From DATFQE01 sp963738205 (lineage in GTDB: Bacteria; Actinomycetota; Thermoleophilia; Gaiellales; Gaiellaceae): a DNA stretch of 64,000 bases. The DNA lies in NCBI GenBank assembly GCA_963738205.1, contig CAVTVQ010000006.1, positions 1,116,001 to 1,180,000 of the forward strand. Direction: 5' to 3'. Below the pieces are notes generated by a model. The model did not search any database. It worked only from the letters and a program-made list of their open reading frames with translations, and was not told the DNA's origin. Made by a program: the position numbers and the translations under genes. Shown one piece after another: positions 45,874 through 54,796 of this stretch (the stretch's first letter is position 1; every line of letters starts with the position of its first letter).

Positions 45874-46769
45874 CGACCGTCGTCGCGCTCGGCGGCAACG
45901 CGCTGATCGGGCCGGGCGAGCGCGGGACGGCCGCCGAGCAGCTCGCGAACCTGCGGGAGACCGCCCGGTCGCTCGGCGCCGTGTTGGACGCCGAGGAACG
46001 CCTGGTGATCACGCACGGGAACGGACCGCAGGTCGGGAACGAGCTCCTCCGGCAGGAGCGCGCCGCGGACGAGGCGCCGCAGCTGCCGCTCTGGCTCGCG
46101 GTCGCACAGACGCAGGCCGAGATCGGAGCGCTGATCGAAGCCGCCTTCGCTCCTCCTGTGGCGTGCGTGCTCACCCACGTGCGGGTCGACCCGGAGGACC
46201 CGGCGTTCGCGCGGCCGACGAAGCCGATCGGGCCGTTCTACTCCCAGGAGCGTGCGCTCGAGCTCGAGCGCGACCGCGGCTGGCAGCTCGTCCAGGACTC
46301 CGGACGTGGCTGGCGCCGCGTCGTGCCGTCGCCCGAGCCGCTCGAGATCGTCGAGCTTCAGGCCGTGCGGGCGCTGCTGGCGTCCGGGTCGATCGTGGTC
46401 GCGTGCGGCGGCGGCGGGATCCCGGTCGCGGACGGCGACGGCCTCCGTGGCGTCGACGCCGTGATCGACAAGGACCGCGCGTCGGCGCTCCTGGCCATCG
46501 CCCTCCCGGCGACGCGGTTGCTGATCCTGACTGCCGTGCCCGCGGTGGCGCGCGCCTTCGGATCGCCCGAGCAGGAGGAGCTGCGCTCGCTCACCGTGGC
46601 CGAAGCGGAGGAGCTGGCGCCCGCGCTGGCGGAAGGGTCGATGCGGCCGAAGCTGGAGGCGGCGGCGGCGTTCGTCCGCGCCACCGGCGGCGAGGCTGTG
46701 ATCACGTCCGCCAACGCCCTCGCGGACGCGCTCGAGGGCCGGTCGGGCACCCGCATCACCGCCGCGTAG
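45870..46769 (+). CDS. arcC: Carbamate kinase
   Basis: 299 aa. It interconverts carbamoyl phosphate + ADP and carbamate + ATP. Signature blocks: VVALGGNALIGPGERG, VITHGNGPQVGNELLRQE, KPIGPFYS, IVACGGGGIPVADGDGLRGV and DAVIDKDRASALLA. Full family length. GTG start at 45870 overlaps the upstream GTPase stop by 4 bp, so the two are made together; a carbamoyl-phosphate-linked role for the pair is reasonable. An argF gene lies 7 kb downstream but is not in the same operon. Confidence 0.95.
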   Translation: MTTVVALGGNALIGPGERGTAAEQLANLRETARSLGAVLDAEERLVITHGNGPQVGNELLRQERAADEAPQLPLWLAVAQTQAEIGALIEAAFAPPVACVLTHVRVDPEDPAFARPTKPIGPFYSQERALELERDRGWQLVQDSGRGWRRVVPSPEPLEIVELQAVRALLASGSIVVACGGGGIPVADGDGLRGVDAVIDKDRASALLAIALPATRLLILTAVPAVARAFGSPEQEELRSLTVAEAEELAPALAEGSMRPKLEAAAAFVRATGGEAVITSANALADALEGRSGTRITAA

Positions 46770-46774
46770 GCCAC

Positions 46775-46795
46775 GTCCGGAGTCAGACCCCGGAC
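46775..46795. repeat. 21-bp palindrome after arcC
   Basis: GTCCGG (46775-46780) and CCGGAC (46790-46795) flank AGTCAGACC; nearly the whole 21 bp reads the same on both strands. It sits in the 128-bp gap before the DUF4331 gene and shares the GTCTGAC core with 18668-18687. Could act as a bidirectional terminator or be a dispersed repeat. Confidence 0.5.
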
Positions 46796-46897
46796 ACGTC
46801 CGAACCGATCCGGCGCGGCCGGCGAATGAGCGATGACCCCGGCGACGGCCGCCGCTTCACCTCAGAGGTCGCCGCCACACGAAAGGAGCCGTACCTC

Positions 46898-48328
46898 ATG
46901 CGCAAGCTCGCGTATGCCCTCGTGGCTGCGCTCTTCCTCGCGACGGCGATGGCCGTGGCGTTCAAGGGCGGGCCCGAGGCCGGACGGGCCTCCAGCCACC
47001 GGGAGGCGCCGCTGATCAGTGAGGATCCGGTCGCCGACAACACTGACGTCTACGCCTTCGTCAGCCCGGACCGGCCGGACACCGTCACCATCGTCGCGAA
47101 CTACGTCCCGCTCGAGGAGCCCGCGGGCGGCCCGAACTTCAACAAGTTCGGCGACGACGTCCTCTACGCCCTCAACGTCGACAACAGCGGCGACGGCAAA
47201 GAGGACATCTCGTACCAGTTCCGCTTCAAGACGAAGACCGGCAACCCGAACACGTTCCTCTACAACACGGGCCCGATCAACACGCTGAGCGACCCGGACT
47301 GGAACGTGCGTCAGACCTACAAGGTCACGCGCGTCACCGGCAAGCAGTCGAGGATACTCGGCCGCGGCCTCGTAACGCCTCCGGTCAACATCGGTCCCCG
47401 CTCGACCCCGAGCTACGAGTCGCTCGCGGCAGCGGCGGTCAACAACCTGCCCGGCGGGATCAAGGTCTTCGCAGGCCAGCGCGACGACGCGTTCTTCGTC
47501 GATCTCGGCTCGGTCTTCGACCTGGCAGGCCTGAGGCCGTTCAACAACCTGCACGCGATTCCGCTTCCGCCCGCCAAGGGCGTGGACGGCGTCGGCGGCT
47601 TCAACACTCACTCGATCGCAATCCAGGTCCCGATCGCCCAGCTCAAGGGCCCGAAGGGCCAGACGACGATCGGCGTCTACGCGAGCGCGGCGCGGCAGAA
47701 GGTACGCGTCTTCCGCAAGGGCGAGATCAAGGGCTACGGACCGTGGATGCAGGTCTCGCGGCTGGCGGAGCCTCTGATCAACGAGGTCGTGATCCCGATC
47801 GGCCTGAAGGACGAGTGGAACGCGTCCGACCCGGCCGACGACGCCCGGTTCACGAAGTTCTACCGGGCGCCCGAGGTCACGAGGCTCGAGAACGCGCTCT
47901 ACGCGGCACTCGACAACGCCAACGAGACGAACCGCGACGACCTGGTCGCGATCCTGCAGACAGGCGTACCCGGCCTCAACTTCACCGGAAACACCAAGGC
48001 TGACCTGATCCGGCTGAACATGTCGATCCCGCCGACCGCTCCGGCCGGCAAAGGTGACCGCCTCGGCGTCCTCAACGGCGACCTGGCCGGCTTCCCGAAC
48101 GGCCGCCGGCTCGAGGACGACGTGGTCGACATCGAGCTCCGGGCACTCGCAGAGGGCTACGGATCGTTCCTGAACGGGCTGCTCGGCTTGCCGAACCGCA
48201 CGCCGAACAACCTGCTCGGGGACGGCGTCGACGCGAATGACTTCCCGCTTCGCGTCAACTTCCCGTACCTCGCGAGCCCGCACCAGGGCTACGAGCACGT
48301 CCATCACCGAGTGGTGGGAGGCCCGTAG
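46898..48328 (+). CDS. DUF4331-family exported protein
   Basis: 476 aa. N-terminal membrane/signal segment MRKLAYALVAALFLATAMAV, then the DUF4331 start ASSHREAPLISEDPVADNTD and VYAFVSPDRPDTVTIVANYV; DVLYALNVDNSGDGKEDISY and FNTHSIAIQVPIAQL follow, and it ends HQGYEHVHHRVVGGP. The acidic DNSGDG segment looks like a calcium-type loop. Function unknown. A clean GAAAGGAG ribosome site sets ATG 46898. Followed by a strong hairpin and then the TPR and metal-transporter genes, an association worth noting for function. Confidence 0.92.
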   Translation: MRKLAYALVAALFLATAMAVAFKGGPEAGRASSHREAPLISEDPVADNTDVYAFVSPDRPDTVTIVANYVPLEEPAGGPNFNKFGDDVLYALNVDNSGDGKEDISYQFRFKTKTGNPNTFLYNTGPINTLSDPDWNVRQTYKVTRVTGKQSRILGRGLVTPPVNIGPRSTPSYESLAAAAVNNLPGGIKVFAGQRDDAFFVDLGSVFDLAGLRPFNNLHAIPLPPAKGVDGVGGFNTHSIAIQVPIAQLKGPKGQTTIGVYASAARQKVRVFRKGEIKGYGPWMQVSRLAEPLINEVVIPIGLKDEWNASDPADDARFTKFYRAPEVTRLENALYAALDNANETNRDDLVAILQTGVPGLNFTGNTKADLIRLNMSIPPTAPAGKGDRLGVLNGDLAGFPNGRRLEDDVVDIELRALAEGYGSFLNGLLGLPNRTPNNLLGDGVDANDFPLRVNFPYLASPHQGYEHVHHRVVGGP

Positions 48329-48342
48329 GGGCTGACGGCAGC

Positions 48343-48373
48343 GAAGGGCCCGCCGGCCGACGGCGGGCCCTTC
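48343..48373. terminator. GC hairpin after the DUF4331 gene
   Basis: GAAGGGCCCGCCG (48343-48355) and CGGCGGGCCCTTC (48361-48373) form a perfect 13-bp stem with loop GCCGA, 14 bp after the stop. No T-run, but the stem is strong enough to suggest a transcription end. Confidence 0.65.
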
Positions 48374-48389
48374 CGGCCCTCCACCGGCG

Positions 48390-49607
48390 ATGACCCACAG
48401 ACTCCTGATCGCATGCGCAGTCGGCGTCGTGGCGGCGCTCGTCTTCCTCCTCGGCGGGGTGCTCGGCCACAACGATCCGGCCGCGCAGACACCCGCGAGT
48501 GCCGCCCCGGCCGAGCTCGCAGACGTCGGCCTCGGCTACCTGCAGCGGGCGCGCGAGACCAACGACGCGACCTACTACTCCCGCGCCGACACCGTCCTGC
48601 GGCAGGCGCTCGCGGCCGACCCGAACGATCTCTACGCCCTGCACGGCCTGGGCTCGCTCGCGCTCTCCCGCCACCGCTTTCGGGAGGCGCTCGTCCTCGG
48701 CCGCCGCGCCCAGCGCCTTTCGCCGACCACCGCGCGCACCTACGGCGTGATGGGCGACGCGCTCGTCGAGCTCGGCCGCTACCCCGAAGCCTTTCGCGCG
48801 TACGACCGCATGGCGGCACTCAAGCCGAGCCTGTCCTCGTACGCGCGGGTGTCGCACGCCCGCGAGCTGATCGGCGACGTCCCCGGGGCGGTCGAGACGA
48901 TGCAGCTGGCGGTGAACGCAGCCGGCCCGCAGCCCGAGGCGCTCGGCTGGGCGCTCGTCCAGCTCGGCAAGCTGGACTTCGGCCGTGGGCGGCTCGAGCC
49001 CGCCGCGCGCCGGTACCGGAGGGCGCTGTCCGCCTACCCCGGCTATGTGCCCGCGCTCGACGCGCTCGCCCGGGTCGAGGCAGCGCGGGGCCGAATCGAC
49101 CGCGCGATCGAGCTGGAGGTCGAGGCGACCGAGCGCACCCCGCTGCCCGAGCTCGTCGGCTTCCTCGGCGACCTCTACCGCGCGAACGGGCAGGCCCCGC
49201 AAGCGCACGAGCAGTACGGGCTCGTCGGCGCCATCCAGCGGCTCCTCGTCGCGAACGGCGTCAAGACCGATCTCGAGACGGCACTCTTCGACGTCGATCA
49301 CGGCCTGCAGCTCGAGTCGGCGCTCCTGCGCGCCCGTCGTGCGCAGCGCGAGCGCCCGAGCGTCCAGGCCGACGACGTCCTCTCGTGGGCGCTCGCACGC
49401 ACGGGCCGCTGCGGTGAGGCGCTGCGCTCCTCGAGGCGCGCGCTCAGGCTCGGCACGCTCGACGCGCCCACGTACTTCCACCGCGGGATGATCGAGCGCT
49501 GCCTCGGTCGGAACGACGAGGCCCGGCGCTGGTTCCGGCGGACGCTCGCGCTCAACCCGCATTTCTCGCTCACCTGGGGCCCGGTTGCGCGGAGGCTGGC
49601 GTCGTGA
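48390..49607 (+). CDS. Membrane-anchored TPR protein
   Basis: 405 aa. One N-terminal membrane helix (LLIACAVGVVAALVFLLGGV), then TPR-like repeats over nearly the whole chain: DTVLRQALAADPNDLYALHG, TYGVMGDALVELGRYPEAFR, RRALSAYPGYVPALDALARV and MIERCLGRNDEARRWFRRTL. It probably displays the repeats outside the membrane as a docking surface. Its stop overlaps the next gene start by 4 bp (GTGA), tying it to the transporter below; partner unknown. Confidence 0.85.
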   Translation: MTHRLLIACAVGVVAALVFLLGGVLGHNDPAAQTPASAAPAELADVGLGYLQRARETNDATYYSRADTVLRQALAADPNDLYALHGLGSLALSRHRFREALVLGRRAQRLSPTTARTYGVMGDALVELGRYPEAFRAYDRMAALKPSLSSYARVSHARELIGDVPGAVETMQLAVNAAGPQPEALGWALVQLGKLDFGRGRLEPAARRYRRALSAYPGYVPALDALARVEAARGRIDRAIELEVEATERTPLPELVGFLGDLYRANGQAPQAHEQYGLVGAIQRLLVANGVKTDLETALFDVDHGLQLESALLRARRAQRERPSVQADDVLSWALARTGRCGEALRSSRRALRLGTLDAPTYFHRGMIERCLGRNDEARRWFRRTLALNPHFSLTWGPVARRLAS

Positions 49608-50929
49608 GGCGCCTGCTGCTGCTGACGCTTGCGGTCGTCGTGCTCGGCGCGCCCGCCGCGGCGGACGCCCACCCGCTTGGCAACTTCACGGTCAACAGGT
49701 TCGCGGCGGTCGAGCTCGCCGGCGATCGCGTCTACGTGCGCTACGTGCTCGACCTGGCCGAGATTCCCACCTACCAGGAGCGGGGCCGCGTGACCCGGCC
49801 CGGGTTCGCCGCCTCGGTGGCACGACGGCTCGACGTCAGCCTGGACGGGCGGCCGGTGCCGCTGGAGACCATCTCGTCCCGCTCGACCCTGCGTCCCGGA
49901 GCCGGCGGCCTGAAGACGCTGCGCTTCGAGGCGGTGTACCGCGCCCGCGGCTCGGGCTCGCGGCTTCGGCTGCGCGACCGCAACTACGCCGCCCGCGTCG
50001 GATGGCGAGAGATCGTCGTCCGGGCCCGCGACGGCGCCGAGCTGCTCTCCGCGAGCGTGCCCTCGGAGAGCGCCAGCGACGAGCTGCGCGCCTACCCCGA
50101 CCAGCTGCTGTCCGACCCGCTCGACGTGGCCCGCGCGACCGCGACCTTCAGGCCGGGTGACGCAGCCGCCGCGCCGCCGGCCCTTGGAGCGGTCCGCAGC
50201 GTCGACCACGCGGGCGGGCGGTTCGAGTCGCTGATCGCGGAGCGCGACCTCGGCTTCGGCGCCGTCGCACTCGCGCTCCTGCTCGCGGCCTTCTGGGGCG
50301 CGGCGCACGCGCTCACCCCCGGGCACGGCAAGGCGATCGTGGCCGGGTACCTGGTCGGCTCGCGCGGCAAGCCTCGCCACGCGGTCGCGCTCGGGCTGAT
50401 CGTGACCGTCACGCACACGATCGGCGTCTTCGCGCTCGGGCTGGTGACGCTGGCGCTGTCGGCGTTCATCGTCCCCGAGCAGCTGTATCCCTGGCTGACC
50501 CTCGTCTCGGGACTGCTCGTGGTCGGCGTCGGCGCCTCGGTGCTCCGCAGCCGCGTCCGCCACCGCCGCGCTCACGCGCACGACCACCATCACCACCACC
50601 ACGACCACGACCACGCGCACGAGCTGCGCGGGCTGCTCGGCGTCGGCGTGGCGGCCGGGCTCCTCCCCTGCCCGTCCGCCCTGGTCGTGCTGCTCTCCGC
50701 GATCGCGCTGCATCGCATCGGCCTCGGGCTCGCGCTCATCCTGGCCTTCAGCGTCGGGCTCGCGGCCACGATCACCGGCATCGGCCTCGTCGCCGTGCTC
50801 GCCCGCCGGGCCTTCGGCCGCCTGCGGCTCGACGGCCCGCTCGTCCGCGCCCTTCCCGCCGTGAGCGCCGCGCTGATTCTCGCGGTCGGGATCGGCATTA
50901 CGATCAACGCCCTCCCGGAGGTGCTGTAG
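49604..50929 (+). CDS. Nickel/cobalt (RcnA/NicO-type) transporter with exported N-terminal domain
   Basis: 441 aa. Signal peptide then about 190 residues of extracytoplasmic beta-domain (AHPLGNFTVNRFAAVELAGD). Six or seven membrane helices follow, with the NicO metal motif ALTPGHGKAIVAGYL in the first core helix, LLPCPSALVVLLSAIAL later, and a His-rich cytoplasmic loop (AHDHHHHHHDHDHAHE) that would bind Ni/Co. Direction (efflux or uptake) cannot be read from sequence. GTG start overlaps the TPR gene; the next gene begins 2 bp after its stop. Confidence 0.88.
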   Translation: MRRLLLLTLAVVVLGAPAAADAHPLGNFTVNRFAAVELAGDRVYVRYVLDLAEIPTYQERGRVTRPGFAASVARRLDVSLDGRPVPLETISSRSTLRPGAGGLKTLRFEAVYRARGSGSRLRLRDRNYAARVGWREIVVRARDGAELLSASVPSESASDELRAYPDQLLSDPLDVARATATFRPGDAAAAPPALGAVRSVDHAGGRFESLIAERDLGFGAVALALLLAAFWGAAHALTPGHGKAIVAGYLVGSRGKPRHAVALGLIVTVTHTIGVFALGLVTLALSAFIVPEQLYPWLTLVSGLLVVGVGASVLRSRVRHRRAHAHDHHHHHHDHDHAHELRGLLGVGVAAGLLPCPSALVVLLSAIALHRIGLGLALILAFSVGLAATITGIGLVAVLARRAFGRLRLDGPLVRALPAVSAALILAVGIGITINALPEVL

Positions 50930-50931
50930 CC

Positions 50932-51652
50932 ATGTTCGGACTCGACGACTGGCTCGCTGGGTACTCGGACGGCGCCGGCCTCGCCGTCGTCGCCCTCGTG
51001 GCGATCGTCCTCGGCCTTCGCCACGCGACCGACCCCGACCATCTCGCCGCCGTCAGCACGCTGATCGCCTCGACCCGCGAGCGCGCCGCGCGCCGCGCCG
51101 GCCTGCTCGGGCTCGCCTGGGGCGGCGGCCACGCGCTGACGCTGTTCACGTTCGGACTGCCGATCGTGCTCTTCGACGCCTACCTGCCCACCCGGGTGCA
51201 GCAGGGCGCGGAGATGACGATCGGGCTGGTGATCGTCTCGCTCGCGCTGCTCCTGCTCGTGCGCTGGCGGCGCGGAGCCTTCCACGCCCACGTCCACGAG
51301 CACGGCGACGGAGCGCACCTGCACGTCCACTCGCACGTGGAGGGCGAGCGCCTGCGCACGCGGTCGGCCCGCTCCGCCTTCGGGATCGGGCTCGTGCACG
51401 GGCTGGGTGGCAGTGCGGGCGTCGGCGTGCTGCTGGTGGCGACGATCTCGGACACCGTCCACAGCGTGATCGCCCTCGGCTTGCTCGCGGGGTTCACGGC
51501 CGTGTCGATGTGCCTGGTCTCGACCGGGTTCGGCGCCGGGCTGCGTGCGGCTGCCGATCGAGCGGCTCGCACCGGTGCTCGGCGTGACGAGCCTCGCCTT
51601 CGGCCTCTGGTACGCCCTCGGCGCGCTGAGCCTCGCGCCCTACTTCTTCTAG
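50932..51652 (+). pseudogene. Second nickel/UreH-type transporter, one apparent base insertion
   Basis: Membrane protein of the HoxN/UreH-like class: VLGLRHATDPDHLAAVSTLI is the metal-binding HX4DH signature, GLAWGGGHALTLFTFGLPIV follows, and a His-rich loop (AHVHEHGDGAHLHVHSH) lies mid-protein. After FGAGLRAA (about 51540) the frame turns Arg-rich, while the +1 frame encodes a sensible last helix (LAPVLGVTSLAFGLWYALGA) ending at TAG 51650-51652. Deleting one base gives 239 aa, normal for the family. As written the frame is open through the next gene. Sequencing error is likelier than decay. Confidence 0.78.
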
Positions 51653-51686
51653 GAGGGTTTGGGTTGCGGAAGTCGCCGGCCCTCCT
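51651..51686 (+). repeat. Dispersed hairpin, copy c (short)
   Basis: AGGAGGGTT (51651-51659) pairs with GGCCCTCCT (51678-51686), two pairs being U-G; the inner part is diverged. It overlaps the stop codon of the transporter gene, as copy a overlaps that of P460. Confidence 0.6.
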
Positions 51687-51759
51687 ACTGAACCGGATCG
51701 CCGCGACGCGCGAACCAGGAACGCCACCGCCGTTACGCTGGCGGAGGGCACGCCGGCAG

Positions 51760-52467
51760 ATGACAACCACGAACGACATCCACGACCTCGTCGCCCCCTA
51801 CGCGCTCGACGCGCTGGACGAGGAGGAGCGCGCCGAGTTCGAGCGGCACCTGGAGAGCTGCGACCGCTGCCGCACCGAGCTGTACGAGCTCCACCGCTCC
51901 GCCGCTGCGCTCGCGTGGACCGCCGAAGGGCCGGAGCCGCCGTCCGACCTCCGCGGCCGGATCCTCGAGCAGGCGCGGAGCGAGGCGCAGGTCGTCCCGC
52001 TGCGGCCGCGCCGCCGCTGGGTCACGCCTGCGCTCGGCTTTGCGGCCGCGGCCGCCGCGTGCGTCGCCGTCGGGCTGGCGCTGTGGGCCGTCTCGCTGTC
52101 GAGCGACCTCGACCGCGAGCGCGAGCTGAGCGCCGCGCAGAGCAAGGCGCTCGAGGTGGTCGGCGATCCCTCGGCCAGGGTGACGCCGCTCGACGGCGCC
52201 GCCGGCTCGCTCGTCGTCGCCGAGAGCGGCAGCGCCGCCCTGGTCGTCTGCGGGCTCGATCCCGCACCGAGCGGCGAGACCTACGAGGCGTGGCTGATCC
52301 GCGGCACACCGACTCCGGCGGGCCTCTTCGACAGCCAGGGCGAATGTACCGCGGTCCCGCTCGAGCGGACCGTCGCCCCCGGCTCGACCGTGGCCGTCAC
52401 GCGCGAGACCGACGGCGGCGTCGAGGCGCCCACGACCGACCCGCTCTTCAGCGCGGAGGTCACGTGA
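51760..52467 (+). CDS. RskA-type anti-sigma factor
   Basis: 235 aa, single-span membrane protein. The cytosolic zinc anti-sigma domain carries the HxxxCxxC motif in EFERHLESCDRCRTELYEL, then a membrane helix (LGFAAAAAACVAVGLALWAV), then an extracytoplasmic RskA domain (YEAWLIRGTPTPAGLFDSQG). Such proteins hold an ECF sigma factor and release it after regulated proteolysis. It overlaps the sigma gene by 4 bp. ATG 51760 is clear, although the frame is open further upstream through the damaged transporter gene. Confidence 0.9.
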   Translation: MTTTNDIHDLVAPYALDALDEEERAEFERHLESCDRCRTELYELHRSAAALAWTAEGPEPPSDLRGRILEQARSEAQVVPLRPRRRWVTPALGFAAAAAACVAVGLALWAVSLSSDLDRERELSAAQSKALEVVGDPSARVTPLDGAAGSLVVAESGSAALVVCGLDPAPSGETYEAWLIRGTPTPAGLFDSQGECTAVPLERTVAPGSTVAVTRETDGGVEAPTTDPLFSAEVT

Positions 52468-53069
52468 CCGGAGCCGTGTTAGCGTTTCGCGCCGTCACCC
52501 ACGGCGAGCGCGTGATGCGGGAAGAGGCCGGCGACAGGAGCGAAGAGGCACTTCTCGCGCGCGTTGCGCGAGGAGACGAAGACGCCTTCGCAGCGCTGTA
52601 CGACCGCTTCGGCGGCGTCGCCTACGGGCTGGCGGTGAGGATCCTCCGTGACGAGCGCCTCGCCGAGGACGCCGTCCAGGAAGCCTTCATTGCCGTCTGG
52701 CGCCAGGCGGCGTCGTTCCGGCCCGAGCGGGCGAAGGCGCAGACCTGGCTGCTGACCCTCGTCCACCGGCGCGCTGTCGACCTCGTGCGCCGAGAGGAGC
52801 GACGTCGCGGCGAGCCGCTCGAGCCCGAAAACGAGCCGGCCGGCAGCTCCGCCGCGGACGATGCCGAGCTCCGCAACCGGCGCAGCACCGTCCAGCGGGC
52901 GCTGGCCGAGCTGCCGTTCGAGCAGCGGCAGCCGATCGAGCTCGCGTACTACGGCGGCCTGACGCAGTCGCAGCTCGCCGAGCAGCTCGACCAGCCGATC
53001 GGGACGATCAAGAGCCGCATGTTCGCGGGGCTCAAGCGACTCGGCGAGCTCCTGCCCGACGAGTTCTAA
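52464..53069 (+). CDS. ECF (extracytoplasmic function) RNA polymerase sigma factor, SigK-like
   Basis: 201 aa from GTG 52464 (GGAGG just upstream, GTGA overlap with the anti-sigma gene); ATG 52515 gives 184 aa. Region 2: EEALLARVARGDEDAFAALY, LAEDAVQEAFIAVWRQAASF and KAQTWLLTLVHRRAVDLVRR (the -10 recognition helix). Region 4: ALAELPFEQRQPIELAYYGG and LTQSQLAEQLDQPIGTIKSR (the -35 helix-turn-helix). With the RskA partner this is a membrane-stress response pair; targets unknown. Confidence 0.92.
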   Translation: MTGAVLAFRAVTHGERVMREEAGDRSEEALLARVARGDEDAFAALYDRFGGVAYGLAVRILRDERLAEDAVQEAFIAVWRQAASFRPERAKAQTWLLTLVHRRAVDLVRREERRRGEPLEPENEPAGSSAADDAELRNRRSTVQRALAELPFEQRQPIELAYYGGLTQSQLAEQLDQPIGTIKSRMFAGLKRLGELLPDEF

Positions 53070-53072
53070 AGG

Positions 53073-53130
53073 GAGGGCTTGGCGAAGCGACGCTGAGCCG
53101 CCGGGCCGCGCTCCACCAAACCCTCCCAGC
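53073..53130 (-). repeat. Dispersed hairpin, copy d (opposite orientation)
   Basis: Read on the minus strand: GGGAGGGTTTGGTGGAGCG, then a spacer with GGCCCGGCGGCTCAGCG, then CGCTTCGCCAAGCCCTCCC. The arms pair through U-G wobble on the minus strand only, so this copy is inverted relative to a and b, and its spacer is also found in copy b. Confidence 0.65.
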
Positions 53131-53151
53131 CCCACTAGCATCCAGCGGCCA

Positions 53152-54098
53152 GTGATCGCCGTGCCGACCGAGCTGAAGGGCCGCAGCTTCACGCGCGTCA
53201 GCGACTGGTCGACGGACGAGCTGCTCCAGGTGCTCGACCTCGCCGACCGGCTCAAGCAGCTGCAGACCGCCCGCGAGGAGCACCGCGCTGCTGCCCGGCC
53301 GGACGCTCGGGATGATCTTCCAGAAGCCGTCGACCCGGACGCGCGTCTCGTTCGAGGTCGGCATCTGGCAGCTCGGCGGAATCGGCCTCTACCTCTCCGC
53401 CTCCGACCTCCAGCTCGGGCGCGGCGAGACCGTCCGCGACACGGCCGTGGTCCTCTCGCGCTACCTCGACGCGATCATGATCCGCACCTTCGCGCAGAGC
53501 GACGTCGAGGAGCTCGCCGAGCACGCCGACGTCCCCGTCATCAACGGCCTCACCGACGCCTCTCACCCCTGCCAGGCGCTGGCCGACCTGATGACCGTCC
53601 GCGAGCGGCTCGGCCGGCTCCAGGGCGTGCGCCTCGCGTACCTCGGCGACGGCAACAACGTCTGCGCGTCGCTGATGGTCGCCGCCGCCAAGCTCGGCCT
53701 GGAGTTCGTCGCAGCGACGCCGGAGGGCTACGACCCACCGACGGAGGCGGTCGAGCGGGCGAGGCAGGCGGCCGCGGCTTCCGGAGGCAGCGTCGAGCTC
53801 GTGCGCGATCCGCTCGAAGCCGCGCGCGGAGCCGACGCGCTCTATACCGACGTCTGGACGAGCATGGGCCAGGAGGCCGAGCGCGAGCGGCGCCTGCGCG
53901 ACCTCGCCGGCTACCGGCATCGACGAGGCGCTCGTCGAGGCGGCCGGGCCGGACGCCATCGTCCTGCACTGCCTGCCGGCGCACTATGACGAGGAGATCG
54001 CCGAGAGCGTCCTCTACGGACCGCACTCGGCGGTCTGGGACGAGGCCGAGAACCGCCTCCATGCCCAGAAGGCGCTGCTGGCGCTCATCGTCCCGTGA
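53152..54098 (+). pseudogene. argF: Ornithine carbamoyltransferase, two apparent base insertions
   Basis: Arginine-biosynthesis enzyme joining carbamoyl phosphate and ornithine. All key motifs are present but in three frames: LQVLDLADRLKQLQ (frame 1), QKPSTRTRVSFEVGIWQLGG (carbamoyl-phosphate loop STRTR), DASHPCQALADLMTV and YLGDGNNVCASLMV (frame 2), and VLHCLPAHYDEE (ornithine loop HCLPA) to the stop (frame 3). Shifts fall near 53287 and 53916. Removing one base at each restores 314 aa, exactly family length. GTG 53152 or 53161 is the start. Either recent inactivation or, more likely, sequence error; the gene is otherwise intact. Confidence 0.88.
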
Positions 54099-54796
54099 TC
54101 CCGATCAAGGACAACGTCCCGACCAGCCGCTTCCCGGTGGTGACGGTCGGGCTGATCGCCGCGAACGTCGCCTTCTACATCTTCGTCCAGCATGGCGGCA
54201 TCGACGTCCCGCAAGGCCCCGTGAACGAGCTCGCCTTCCACCCCTGCGAGGTCAACGGATCGTGTCCGCAGGTCGGCGAAGGGTGGGTACCGACGCTCTT
54301 CACGTCGATGTTCATGCACGGGAGCATCACGCACCTCGGCGGAAACATGCTGTTCCTCTGGATCTTCGGCAACAACGTCGAGGAGGCGATGGGCCGGGTG
54401 CGCTTTCTCGTCTTCTACCTGCTCGCCGGGCTCGCGGCCACCGCGCTCCAGACGTTCGTCACGCTCGACTTCGGCACGCCCGAGGAAGCGACGATCCCGA
54501 ACCTCGGCGCCAGCGGCGCGATCTCCGGGGTGCTCGGCGCGTACCTGATCCTCCTGCCCAACGCGCGCGTGGTCACCGTCTTCTTCTTCGTCTTCTTCTT
54601 CCTGCTCAGGGAGATCCCGGCCTGGGTGTTCCTGCTCGTGTGGATCGGCTTCCAGGCCTGGTCGGGCGGCATCGAGCTGATGAGCCCGTCGGGCGGCGGC
54701 GGGGTCGCCTTCTTCGCGCACATCGGCGGCTTCGCGTTCGGCGCGCTCGCCTCGAGGCTGTTCGTCACCCGGCCCCCGCTGCAACCGTCGTACTGA
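54095..54796 (+). CDS. Rhomboid-family intramembrane serine protease
   Basis: 233 aa with about six helices. HGSITHLGGNMLFLWIFGNN gives the family His/Asn motif, NLGASGAISGVLGAYL carries catalytic Ser140 (GASG), and FFAHIGGFAFGALASR carries His209, making the Ser-His dyad. It cleaves membrane proteins within or near the bilayer; an RskA-type anti-sigma factor sits 1.6 kb upstream but no direct link can be claimed. GTG 54095 overlaps the argF stop (GTGA), and its stop shares a base with the next gene. Confidence 0.93.
   Translation: MIPIKDNVPTSRFPVVTVGLIAANVAFYIFVQHGGIDVPQGPVNELAFHPCEVNGSCPQVGEGWVPTLFTSMFMHGSITHLGGNMLFLWIFGNNVEEAMGRVRFLVFYLLAGLAATALQTFVTLDFGTPEEATIPNLGASGAISGVLGAYLILLPNARVVTVFFFVFFFLLREIPAWVFLLVWIGFQAWSGGIELMSPSGGGGVAFFAHIGGFAFGALASRLFVTRPPLQPSY

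Noticed and set aside
43964..46769. Arginine deiminase operon (carbamate kinase plus argF)
   Set aside because: No arcA is present and argF lies 7 kb away in another transcription unit.
50932..52467. Single 511-residue transporter-RskA fusion
   Set aside because: The apparent fusion arises from a one-base shift after residue about 205; the anti-sigma gene has its own ATG and standard length.
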